A stretch of 64,000 nt of DNA from Plazaster borealis (taxonomy: Eukaryota; Echinodermata; Asteroidea; Forcipulatida; Labidiasteridae): positions 26,936,336 to 27,000,335 of the forward strand of contig CM037460.1 in assembly GCA_021014325.1 (NCBI GenBank), written 5' to 3'. Each line of letters opens with the position of its first letter. Position 1 is the stretch's first letter. Made by a program: the position numbers and the translations under genes. The notes beneath the pieces were generated by a model. It saw only the letters and a list, made by a program, of their open reading frames with translations. It searched no databases and was not told the DNA's origin. Of this stretch, positions 27,502-37,300 are shown piece after piece.

Positions 27502-27800
27502 TCATTCTTGAATATATTTTCCCTTCTGTTGTGACAACATCAAGTAACTTTTTTCACGTTGAGCGGACAACTGTCCCAAGTGTGTACAGCATTTCATAGG
27601 GATAACAGTATGGCCCTTCTTCAGGTACTTGTCAAAAATGGAGACTTTTCTTCTCTTTATTTGTTCAAATAATACAGCGAACAGTCCATGGTTTTGTTTG
27701 ATGGTTTTGCCCAATTCCGTTGGATGAAGTCCAGACATGCACAAAATATTCCCAAATCTAATACAATCCAATATACATTGTTTCATCTTGGCCGAGGACA
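27502..27800 (-). CDS. Unassigned coding-looking stretch, minus strand
   Basis: The frame MKQCILDCIRFGNILCMSGL then HPTELGKTIKQNHGLFAVLF and FDKYLKKGHTVIPMK is free of the repeats around it and ends at TGA (27502-27504). No family was recognised and no partner exon was found. It could be a relic gene fragment. Confidence 0.22.
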
Positions 27801-28182
27801 GGGCTTGAAATTTACGCTGGACCACAGCGCCCGTGGTTTTTGTGTCAGGACAGTAAACTCACAACTGGACAAGTCCGATTGTCTTGTGTTTTTCAATTCA
27901 ATAAATATATATTTTTTAAATGATGTCCTAATGTTGACTTTTGAGTCTGATAAATATCTTTCAATTCTGTTGAGTATCAAAGTCTACTTAATACCCATTA
28001 GACAAATGAGAATAATTCTGCTCTTCTCAAAAAAACAAAATAGTTTGTTAAAACTGTGTTTATGTTTCGGTTTTGGTCTTTTCTCATTTGAGTCTGGTCT
28101 CGTGAAAATAATTCTGATCCAGTAAAAATTACGAGTGACAAGTTCTGCTGTCTTGTGGATTTTCCCCCCGAATTTGAGCCCT
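27790..28182 (+). repeat. GGGCTTGAAATTT repeat, copy
   Basis: ACAGGGCTTGAAATTTACGC to CCCGAATTTGAGCCCTGG. The 145-residue open frame across it is repeat sequence. Relatives at 8362-8755 and 50700-51070. Confidence 0.7.
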
Positions 28183-28682
28183 GGAGTACTGCATGTACTT
28201 TACATGTGGCAAAACAAACGTTGTTTCCCTAAGAGTTAGGATTGGTAATTGCGTTTCAATTATATGTTTAAACAAGATCATTCCCAAAGTTTATTACTCA
28301 AGACGCCCAACACCTGGTCCCTAGATTGACTATATTTATTACTAACTTAACATTTTTAGACTTGACGATTACTCGTACATTGAAAAAGTCAAAATTATAA
28401 AAATAAATAGTCAATATTTTCAGATGTTTTGTTAATTATAATTAATGTAAATACTTTAAACAGATTCATACAATGTTTATGCATTTATCCATTTTTTGTA
28501 TAGTAAACAGATTAATCTCACAGTGATTGCTATTTTCGTTTATTAGAAAACTCAATTAGTCCCTTTGATGTAAAGTTGTGTTCCTCTATGATTAGTTGCA
28601 AATGTATGGATGGGACTAAGCAGATATGGATTGTTTTTTAAAAACACTGTAAACCTTTCTTTGTTTGCTTCGGTAGCACTTA

Positions 28683-29051
28683 AAGGCACTGAACATGTTT
28701 GGTAATTGTCAAAGACCAGTGTTTTCACTTAGTGTATCCCAACATATGCATACAATAACAAGCCTGTGAAAATTTGGGCTCAATTGGTCATCAAAGTTGC
28801 AAGAAAATGATGAAAGAAAAAACACCCTTGTTGTACAAATTTGTGTGCTTTCAGATAGGAATAAAAACTTCTTGCAAGAAGTTTTTATTATTTTAGTGAG
28901 AAATTACCTCTTTCTCAAAAACTATGTTACTTCAGAGGAGTCGTTTCCTACAATGTTTTATACTACCAACAGCTCTCCGTTGCTTGTTACCAAGTAAGTT
29001 TTTATGCTAATATTTGTTTTGAGTCATTACCAAACATGTACGATACCTTTA
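28683..29051 (+). mobile_element. MITE family A copy
   Basis: It is full length with AAAGGCACTGAACATGTTTG at the left, the AACTTCTTGCAAGAAGTTTT hairpin in the middle and CATGTACGATACCTTT at the right. Confidence 0.85.
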
Positions 29052-29079
29052 AATACAAAACAGAAGCCTGGTTTCCAGT

Positions 29080-29349
29080 TGTCAGGGATGAGTATTTTGA
29101 GACTCTTTATCTGAATTGAGACATTTTATGTCTGCCCAGTGAACTAAAACTGCTTCTATTTTCTTCATATACAAAGAAGTCGGGCTCTCTGATCTACTTC
29201 TGTAGCACTGGGGATAGCGTTCCCAGAAGCGCATTGAAATCTATAACTCCAGGGGTTACCAAAAGGCTGAAATGCCATCCTTTCAACTTGCCTCCTAACA
29301 TTTGGAATCCTAATTTCAGCCAATTTTGTCAGCAATGACTCTCAACCCT
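29080..29349 (+). repeat. Dispersed repeat family E, copy 1
   Basis: ATCTATAACTCCAGGGGTTA-CCAAAAGG and GTCAGCAATGACTCTCA are shared with 44739-45000 and with 57790-57850 / 58630-58742. Confidence 0.75.
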
Positions 29350-29543
29350 AGGCCCAATTTCATAGAGCTGCTTAAGCACAAAAACTAGCTAAGCACAACA
29401 AAATTATGCTTAGCAGAGTAAGGTTACCAGCCAAAGTAGCATGTCACATGTACAATTTGTGACTGGTATCCTGCTCATTTCTGCTAGGCAAAACATTGTT
29501 AAGCAATATTTTCTGCTTAAGCAGCTCTATGAAATTGGGCCCT
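29350..29543. mobile_element. Family B unit
   Basis: This is a textbook copy: AGGCCCAATTTCATAGAGCT to GCTCTATGAAATTGGGCCCT, 194 bp, with GGTTACCAGCC and GACTGGTATCCTGC in the arms. Confidence 0.88.
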
Positions 29544-29606
29544 GGTAGGGGTTTCCGCTGCACTTTCAGTGTGTAGAGCTCAACATTAAGATGACCTGGG
29601 ACCGAT

Positions 29607-29746
29607 TTCACAAAGAGTTAAGATTGATCTTAAGCATGAATCAATCTTAACTGCTAAGCAAAGTGTGGTGTCACAATACAAATCACTATGGTGATACTGA
29701 CAACTCATCCTAAGACGAAGTTTAGTGCCCTGTGAAATCGAGCCCT
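29607..29746. mobile_element. Small relative of the 968-bp TIR element
   Basis: GGGACCGATTTCACAAAGAG and TGTGAAATCGAGCCC are the same type of terminus as 15292-16259, here only 140 bp apart. Confidence 0.7.
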
Positions 29747-30007
29747 GTGCCCATTTTCGTGGCACTGCTTACCACAGAATTCTGTGCTTACGGCGCTCTG
29801 TAGAGCGTATGACTCTATAAGCCCCTAAGTGCAGAATTCCGCGGTAAGCAGCGCCATGATTGAGCTGCTTATGCAGAAAATATTGATAACAAAATTACTG
29901 CTGAGCGAAAACTACCAGGAAACCAGTCACGTATTGTACATGACACAGTATTTTGGCATCTTTTCTTTGGTCACAGTAGTTTTGTGTTTTGCTAATTTGT
30001 ATGCTAA

Positions 30008-30291
30008 GCAGAGCCCAATTTCATGGCTTGCCCTGTATAGCGCAGAATTCGGCAGTAAGCAGAACCAGGAAATTGGGCCCAGCTCTCATAAAGTTGACAA
30101 GTAGGAAAAGGTTGTGAAGCAAAAGATAAATCCTCTGTAAGAGCAAGAACTTGCTTGGCAGAAGTAGGTTTCTTGTCAAAATGCCACAAAGTTTACATTG
30201 TTGCAACTGGTACCCACTCTATTTTTTTCGCTTAGCGAAGAAATTTGCTAAAAAGTATTTCCTGCTTAACAGCTAAATGAAATTGGGCCCT
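30008..30291. mobile_element. Rearranged family B unit
   Basis: AGCCCAATTTCATGGCTTGC, AGGAAATTGGGCCCAGCTCT and ATGAAATTGGGCCC are three terminus-like words in 280 bp, so two units are fused or nested. Confidence 0.65.
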
Positions 30292-31176
30292 CGTTGCAAC
30301 CAATGTAAATTGAATATTTTCACTAGGCGAGGTTTTTCTTTGCTCTGCAAATTTCTTTGACAAAACAGCTTTAAGAAAGTAGATACTAAACATCTCACAA
30401 ATTGGAACTGAGATTAAGGCTCTGCAGAGAAAGAGCAGTCTCTTGATTTCAAACATTTTGATTTATGCAAATATTACTCAAATATGCCGACTCTTGAGAT
30501 TCACATTCCAGTATGTTCTTGTGATTAACTTTTTAACTTCAGAAATGCTTGCTGCACTTTTTGATGAGTTGCACAGATATTGCATGCAGCACATGTGGAT
30601 GTAGACGAAGCAAACTGGAACTTTTGGTGAAGGGGATGTGGCGGTCAGCAGCCATAAATGATAACGACTACTCCGTATCTAAATAAATTTCTTTTCAAGT
30701 AGAACACATATAACTACGAAAAAACACCAAATGGATATAAATGTGAATATGTCATTATATTTAAAGTAAAAAATGCTTCTGCAGATACTTCTATTATTAA
30801 CGAAAAAACAAATGTAAATTTAAAGGTGAATATAAATAAATTATGAATATAAAATGTACAAACATAATTTTGCTTTGTCCCGTCTCATGATTTGTAGCGT
30901 TCAATTTGAGAATAAACAGTATAATATAGAATAAGCCCAGAGCTGCCAACATTTGCATCTTGCCATCAGGGAGATTTTGTACAACAATCGGGGAGAGATT
31001 TAGAACTATATTGTACAATAGGGAGGAAGTTTCAATAATCAGGGAGATTTTCAGATTTGTTCATCAGAACATGGAAAGATTTGTTTATTCGCAGGAAACT
31101 TCCTGTAGAATCAGGGAGAGTTGGCAGCTCTGTAAGCCTGTGCATTTATGGACATTTTTGTAAATATGTAACTGTG

Positions 31177-31216
31177 TCTGAAACGGTCGGTTACACGTGT
31201 AACAGTCCGTTTCAGA
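31177..31216. repeat. 40-bp palindrome
   Basis: Arms TCTGAAACGGTCGGTTACAC and GTGTAACAGTCCGTTTCAGA match at 18 of 20 positions with no loop. A related word GGTCGGTTAAACCGTGTAAC lies at 31433. Confidence 0.85.
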
Positions 31217-32024
31217 AACAAAAATTAGAGTTAACAAAAAAATTGTTTACACAACCGCGCATGTGATCAAAACATGCAAATTTGAAACTAGGTGACTGCT
31301 TGTGTGTTGCACGGATTGTGCATTGTGTACTTAATAGTGATGGCAATGTGGTCAGCGTTTTGCGGCACTTTTGAGCAAATCTTTTGACAGTCATCCAAAC
31401 TGTAAAAATGTAAAAGTGTAACTGGACGATCGGTCGGTTAAACCGTGTAACCGTCACAGTAGGCCATACAGGCTAAACTGTATCTTCTTGTCCCGTTCCG
31501 ACCCCCGTGGGTCTAAGAGAACTCTGCAGTTTTGAACAGGGTAATTGCTGGAGATTAAGATTCCGAAAGTTCTCCACAAAAACATCAGTCAAATTTGAGT
31601 AATTAGCGACCAAACATTGCTCTATTCGGCGCATTGCCATTTTTAAAATTTGCGCGGTGTGCCATTTTTGTACGTAACAAACTTTGTTTCCTTGCATGAT
31701 TTTAAAGTTTGCACAGGATAGCTCGGGTGTAAACTTTGAACACTGCTCAATCTTTGTCGTTCAACCACAATTCTCACCACTTGTTGTGAAATATGCTGTT
31801 TGAAGAGAATTTACGTCCAGAGGTTAAAAGGTTAAGTTCGAAGTAGCGTTCTGCTAGATCTTTACTTTTGTCTGAAGTGATACTTTTGTTCAAAAAATTG
31901 GGAAGAATTTCGAAAAATAGGTCTGCTCACGAACTGTAAGTTCAGAATTTCTTGTGACAAAGGTTTGTCAAGTCTCCGCCCTTAATTTTCATGCAATGAA
32001 ATAAGTATGGCAATAAGTGTATAT

Positions 32025-32412
32025 TTTAAGTTTTTAAACACAAATCCATGCAACCTTTTAAGGGACCAAGACTCCTGGGGCAGTAGTTGCAGGAACTCAT
32101 TTCAAGAGCTTAGGATGAATTTATTCAGTGAGAAGTTCTTCAAAGGACAAGTGAAATTCACTATTTGTAGTGTTAAACACAAGTCAGTTTTAAAACAAAA
32201 AAAGTACTTTTAGTAAGGAATGAATCATATTATTACCATCTTGTATTTAAAAATTTATTTATTTCAAGTTTTTAAAAATAAAATCAAACAAAGTTTTTGC
32301 ATCAAGACTGAAAACTCCTTGGGAACAAGTTGCAGGACCTCATTTTAAAAGCTTAGGTCAAATTCAGTGAGAAGTCCTTTGAGGGAAAAGTGAAATTTGT
32401 TTCCAGTGTTTC
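32025..32412. repeat. Direct duplication of the KIAA1143 3' UTR region
   Basis: Segments 32025-32180 and 32262-32412 share, in order, GACCAAGACTCCT/GACTGAAAACTCCT, AGTTGCAGGA, CTCATTT, AGAGCTTAGG/AAGCTTAGG, TCAGTGAGAAGT and AAGTGAAATT. They are diverged direct copies, offset by about 235 bp. Confidence 0.75.
32254..32263 (-). terminator. KIAA1143: KIAA1143-like poly(A) signals
   Basis: Two overlapping minus-strand AATAAA motifs lie about 150 bases after the stop codon and are the best candidates for the 3' end. A degenerate copy of the 3' UTR lies beyond them at 32025-32180. Confidence 0.5.
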
Positions 32413-32414
32413 GG

Positions 32415-32638
32415 TCAGGTCTCTTCTTCCTCCTCGTCACCGAATGATAGCAAAGATTTGTTCTTCACTTCTTTCCGCTCATTCCTCTCGCCTCCCGATC
32501 CTTTCTTCTTGTCTCGGTTGGTTTTCTTTTTCTTGCCGGAAGTCACGTTGAGATCGGATGTTGCACTCTCCTCTGAAGACCGCTTAACAGGTTTTTTGAA
32601 GAGGAGTTTTACAGCTGATGTTGATCTGTTGTCGTCAT
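32415..32638 (-). CDS. KIAA1143: KIAA1143-like exon 3 with stop
   Basis: This 224-nt exon follows a TCTTAAG acceptor and contains SAVKLLFKKPVKRSSEES, the KKKK tract and the C-terminal KSLLSFGDEEEET. TGA is at 32417-32415. The polypyrimidine tract is modest, but the frame and C-terminal match are good. Confidence 0.92.
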
Positions 32639-33931
32639 CTTAAGACAAAAAGATAGAAACTCGTCAGAGTGAAATGTCTCTATTACAATACGATTTTCAC
32701 CCATTGTTGTCCCTCATCATAAATTCAAACATCTGCAAAATGATAGAACCTAAGGGAGAGAAATAATGTAACAAAAAACCTTACCAGTTGTTCCTTTATC
32801 TTGAGAGTAATTATCGACTTCCTCTTGGGTCAAATCTCCCTCACGGAGTACAACGACAGTTGGCTTCTCATCATCTTCTTCTGGTCGTTCATCATCTTCA
32901 TCAAATTTAGGAACTTCTCTCTATAAATGTAGCAATACAAAAATTAAATAGTCGGACATTCAAAGGCCTTCATTTCACACCAAAAAGTAATCAAACTAGC
33001 TAGACTCCAACATACCTGCTCAAGAAACTTCATGCAGGGGCTAACTATGAATTCCAGAAATATATTTTATTAGACGTTACAATAGCACTCCGTACTAATT
33101 ACTAATGCTAAAAATAGAAGCTCAGTATCGATATCCATATCTCAGACAACATGTCAAATTTTAGTAATATACGTGCGCGCACATGTACAAGCGTTACTCG
33201 CGTGTACTGGCTCTACAGTAATAGTGCCATCTGGTGCGCTAATGATGCGGTGATCGCGTAAGCAGGAATGTTTGTCTGACAGTGATAGCCTGGTATTTTG
33301 TGCAAAAGTGGTTTTATTTTAGTGCGGAAACAACTTTTAAATAATATTCATTAACAAAATGTTTCTTTCTTTGCTCGTTCTAGCCAAGCATGCCAAGTAA
33401 CTTAGTCTATTCTGTTTATTATCACCTTGTTGTACATGTATATTCTGTATCACACTTTGTTTAGTTTATGACAGTATGGAAATATATGTATATTGATTGA
33501 ATACAAAATGAAAACAAATGTTATTTATAAACAAAAAAATAGATAATTATCAACAAAGTTGTTTATAATATGGGCAGAATAGCTAAGCACTGCCACTGAC
33601 GAGATACTGCAGAAAACTTGTTGTTAAAATGTAGCCATGTAACAAACAAGTAAATCTGTTTTCTTAACTACACTACAAAATACACAACACTGGAGCTATA
33701 GGCTTGTGACTGCTACTAGCTGACTTCAATTCTTAAACATTTAAATTCAATTCATAGTTGGTATAGGCATAGAGCAAGTCCTTGCTCTAATATAGGGTAG
33801 TTTCAAATTACCTTTGTATCAACGTTTGGTCCTTCTTTATAACCTGCTTGCTGCTTAAACTTCGTCAAAAAACTCGGTTCACGGGGTTTAACATAGTCTA
33901 TGGATTGGCGACCACGTCCACGGCCAGACAT
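32415..33931 (-). CDS. KIAA1143: KIAA1143-like small basic/acidic nuclear-type protein, complete, 3 exons
   Basis: Minus-strand coding exons 33931-33812, 32920-32785 and 32638-32415 join in frame into 159 residues (human KIAA1143 is about 154). The function is unknown; I believe the family is DUF4604. The N-terminus DYVKPREPSFLTKFKQQAGY, then KEGPNVDTK, matches the human [21 protein letters not shown] block. The middle is very acidic and carries KPTVVVLREGDLTQEEVD (human QVVVLKKGDLSVEEV). The C-terminal part is lysine rich (SGKKKKTNRDKKKG) and ends NKSLLSFGDEEEET, like human NSSLLSFDNEDENE. No signal peptide or membrane segment is evident. The start ATG is followed by MSGRGRGRQS, an RG-rich head. 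It is divergent from KIF15 across a 452-bp gap. Confidence 0.94.
32785..32920 (-). CDS. KIAA1143: KIAA1143-like exon 2
   Basis: This 136-nt exon in phase 0 starts REVPKFDEDDERPEEDDEKP and continues TVVVLREGDLTQEEVD. Acceptor TTATAG and donor GTAAGG on the minus strand. It leaves one base for exon 3. Confidence 0.92.
33812..33931 (-). CDS. KIAA1143: KIAA1143-like exon 1
   Basis: This exon has 40 codons from ATG (33931-33929), MSGRGRGRQSIDYVKPREPS and onward to NVDTK, with a GTAATT donor read on the minus strand. It ends on a whole codon. Confidence 0.93.
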
Positions 33932-34026
33932 TTTCTTAATTTGGCTTGTTTAAAACGTATATAATCATAAACAAAAGTAACACATTTTGGTTGCAGACGA
34001 CATTCAACGTTCTAATGGTTTCAACA

Positions 34027-34225
34027 TGTCAAAGGTCAGTTGCCGAACGATAATATAAAGTGTATATTCAAAATAGTTATAAGTTAAAAATAAAATATTT
34101 ATGTGTTTAAAAAAATGTTTTTTGACATGCTATTTTATTTAATTTTAAACTTTTACTAAAAAACTATAAAATTAAATATTGTATTAAACTGGCTAAAAAA
34201 GCCTGAAACTAAATGTCAAAGGTCA
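34027..34225. promoter_or_regulatory. Pair of DR1-like nuclear-receptor words
   Basis: TGTCAAAGGTCA occurs at 34027-34038 and 34214-34225. With the preceding base each reads ATGTCA-A-AGGTCA, which resembles a direct repeat with one-base spacing. This could be chance in AT-rich sequence. Confidence 0.25.
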
Positions 34226-34245
34226 ATCGGTGGCCATTTTGATCA

Positions 34246-34260
34246 GCGCCAAAATTCAAA
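34246..34260. promoter_or_regulatory. E2F/CDE-like site next to CHR-like hexamer
   Basis: GCGCC, four A residues, then TTCAAA. The reverse complement reads TTTGAA followed by TTTTGGCGC, a consensus E2F word. CDE/CHR tandems with a four-base spacer are known in G2/M genes controlled by DREAM/MMB; use here is inferred from KIF15 being mitotic. Confidence 0.4.
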
Positions 34261-34383
34261 ATAAACACCTCTTCATGTTCAACGATTGTTCTCCAAGTCT
34301 AGGATTATTTACAACTTTTGCTGGGTTTTAAGAGTGTCAGTACACATCGAAAAAGGCCTTAGATAGGATCTATAGAATCAAGA

Positions 34384-34396
34384 ATGCCGCCTACAG
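34384..34396 (+). CDS. KIF15: KIF15 coding exon 1 (13 nt)
   Basis: ATG CCG CCT ACA G followed by a GTGAGT donor. I chose this start because it lies just downstream of the divergent promoter, has a strong donor, and its phase needs exactly the two bases that the next micro-exon supplies. Confidence 0.65.
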
Positions 34397-37300
34397 GTGA
34401 GTTTTCTGCATATTTTCGTCCCGAGACGCCGACGGGGGACGGTCGTTCTCGACTCGAGTTCGTTGAATGACAACCACGTATTACGTAAATTGTCAATTTT
34501 CGCCCCGTCTGCTGCCCGTCTAATCAAATTTCTCGTAGGCCTACATAATGTTTACCATTTCGCCCCAAATTAGAAAAATTATCTCAAAACTCTATTTTCT
34601 TTTTATATTTAGTCTTTATAAAAATAAGGTTGGATACAGCAATTTACTCCCATATTTTAGTTGGGAAGAACTTGATTATTTATAAATCGTCTTTTAATTT
34701 TTTTTTGCGATAATTAAAAATGATTTAGGCCTAGGCCTAGGCCTACCTATTTTTTAATTTAAAATGAAAGCCAAACAAAGGGGGGAAAGGCAAAAAAGCC
34801 ATGAAACTTGCCAGGCAAGAAAAGGGGCAAGGATTATTAGGATGAGGATGTAATTGTCAGTTAGTACTTCTACTAGATAGAACTATTAAGCCTTATAATA
34901 AGTTATAATATTGTTCTACCATGCCAACGATCCATGAACCCTTGGATTCATGGATCGATTCGTTGGCCACAGAAGTGGGGCTAGTCCTTGGCTTGCCTTT
35001 ACCATGTTTACCACACTAGTTCGTACCCTGGCCTGGTCACTTCGTACCGTCAGCTGAGTCACTTTGTTCGACCGTCAGCGAGTCACTTCATACCTTCGTA
35101 TCGTACACAGGTGTCAAAACAACGAAATATTGTTTTTTTCTAAGAAAAAATTATTGTATTAGTTTTAAGTATAATTAAATATTATGTTCGTTTTTGGTTT
35201 TGATTAAAAACAAATGTTTTACTTGTATTTAATAATTTTATATCGTAAATTTACTGGGTCTAGGCCTAAATAGTAACTTGCATTTAAATGTAGGACTAGA
35301 GTAGGACTAGAAGTCAAGTCAGGCAACTATAATAATAAAGAAAAGAATATTCTTATTTTTTGAGATGCAAAAAAAAAAAAATTGAAAAAGACACCATGGT
35401 TAAGGGCGAAGCCGTGGGTCACTTGGCTCTGAAGCTGTGTTGGAAATTTTTGTAATTTCATACCTTTTCGGCTAGTCGTTTATGCCTCAAAGAGGCAAAT
35501 ACTGATTCTGATTTATAGTGAATAATGTAGACAAAAAAGGAAAGATAAAAATGATGAAAGAAAACAAAGTTCATGACTTAAATATTAAATGATTATTGAT
35601 AGTCTAGAAAGTGAAGTGCATTGACCCCCTTGCTCGATGCGCAGCGGACTTACGAGGCCTATCTTGTCCCCAATTTTGGGTGTCAAAATCGACACAAAGG
35701 AATTGACCCCAAAGTGACTGAAATTATGGAAATGGTAGACGCAGGTGTGTTCCAGGTCTGCAAGGGTTCAATAATACTACCAAGATACTCTTACTAATAT
35801 TAAGCTTAGCGCTCAATCCTTGGTTAAATTTTGTTTGTGCCAGAGACCATGAGGTCAATGTGATAATCGTAACTCTCCATACTCCCCAGGGTTCTCTCCA
35901 TGCACAAACTAGCGTATCAGGACGATACGCGCGATTTGCGTGCCGATATGCACAAATTTTGGTCGATACGCAAAAAAAAAAAAATCTTTTCTTTTTTTCC
36001 CCACAAAAAACATCAAGAGAAAATCATACAGAATGCTCCAGATTACACAGTAGGGCTTTTAAAACCAAGATAAACACCAAGTAGAAAACATTCCGAAGAC
36101 CTTCTTTCAATTCAACATCCAACAATTTGGGTCCAGAATGCACCGTAGTTTTGAAAAATCCTGGGGAGAACCCTGCTCCCAACGACCATCGGGAGGATGG
36201 AGGGTTTGATCCCCCTGGCAAACATTGCGAGGATCAGGGGTTTTGATTATTACAACTTAAGATACCCAACGATATATCAACATTTTTCTACAGAAAAAGT
36301 GTTTGGCATGCCCTCTGACCTAGGTTTTTAAAAACTGTTCACACCTTTTTGATCAGCTTCGTTATACTTTTTTGTTTGTTTCATGTTTTCCGCTTTGCTC
36401 TGATCTACTGAAGACAACGGGAATGAAGGGTAAGAATGAGATCAGCTCAAAATATTCAATCTGTTTTTAAAAGTGGAATAACTGTTACATTATAATATTA
36501 GCCTTGATAACAATCACCAGTGTTCTCCCTTAACAGTGGTCTGCTGGCCAAATGCCAGTAAAAACACCTGAGGACCAGTCAAAATTCTGTCCAACTAGTT
36601 CTGTTGGCTAGTTTATTGCTTAAGTCCCATCGCTACATGTAAACCACAGTTCAAATTACAAGTCCCACGCTAATGACAATGTTGGAAGAAAACCTTAAAA
36701 CATGGACCAGTGAAAAAGCTTGTGGACCAGTGAAATGACAAGCTAACTGGTCCCCTGTCTAGTCACTGAATAAGTTAAGGGCAAACCCTGATCACCAACT
36801 CTTTATTTTAATATGTATTTATTTTTAAAATGTCAACGCATATTTCCTGAAACTTTTACTTTTGGTACTTTCAAGAGTTTTTAAAGACCATTGAAGAATT
36901 TGAGGACCCAGAGGCAGGCCTGGAATTTACACGGAGGCAATGGCCTCCGTTGCCCTGTTCTTGGCCTTGGTGCCCTTCAAAAGTTTCTCATATATACTTT
37001 AAGGTTTTCTTACAGAAGTGCCCTTTGCAAAATAATAAATGGCCTTGCCCTCTGAAAAATGAAATTCCAGGCCTGAGATGAAAAATAGTTTTTCTCTAAA
37101 TGCTTAAAGGCGCTGGACACGTTTGGTAATTACTCAAAATATAAATTAGCATAAAAACGTACTTGATAACGAGCAACAGAGAGCTGATTGATAGTATAAA
37201 ACATTGTGAGAAGCGACTCCCCCTGAATTAAAGTAGTGTTTTGAGAAAGAGGTAATTTTTTACTAAAATATTTGAATCTGAGAAAGACTTCAGGCCTGAA

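Larger units (their letters stand above)
24102..32253. other. Intergenic region between TRAPPC8 and the KIAA1143-like gene
   Basis: About 8 kb holding six or more family B MITE units, a family A MITE, palindromes and microsatellites. Apart from two minus-strand stretches (26424-26698, 27502-27800) I see no coding exon. 28185-28680 and 30300-31170 are AT-rich with nothing recognised. Confidence 0.75.
33932..34383. promoter_or_regulatory. Divergent promoter region between KIAA1143-like gene and KIF15
   Basis: The 452 bp between the two start codons must hold both promoters and both 5' UTRs. Visible elements are an E2F/CDE-like GCGCCAAAA at 34246-34254, a CHR-like TTCAAA at 34255-34260, a GGCCATTTT YY1-like word at 34233-34241 and two copies of TGTCAAAGGTCA. 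No clear TATA box is placed relative to either ATG. Promoter function is inferred from gene arrangement. Confidence 0.65.

Noticed and set aside
33016..33050. Possible micro-exon of the KIAA1143-like gene ending CAG before GTATG on the minus strand
   Set aside because: The 25-nt candidate would shift the frame and contains a TGA; exons 1 and 2 already join in phase 0.
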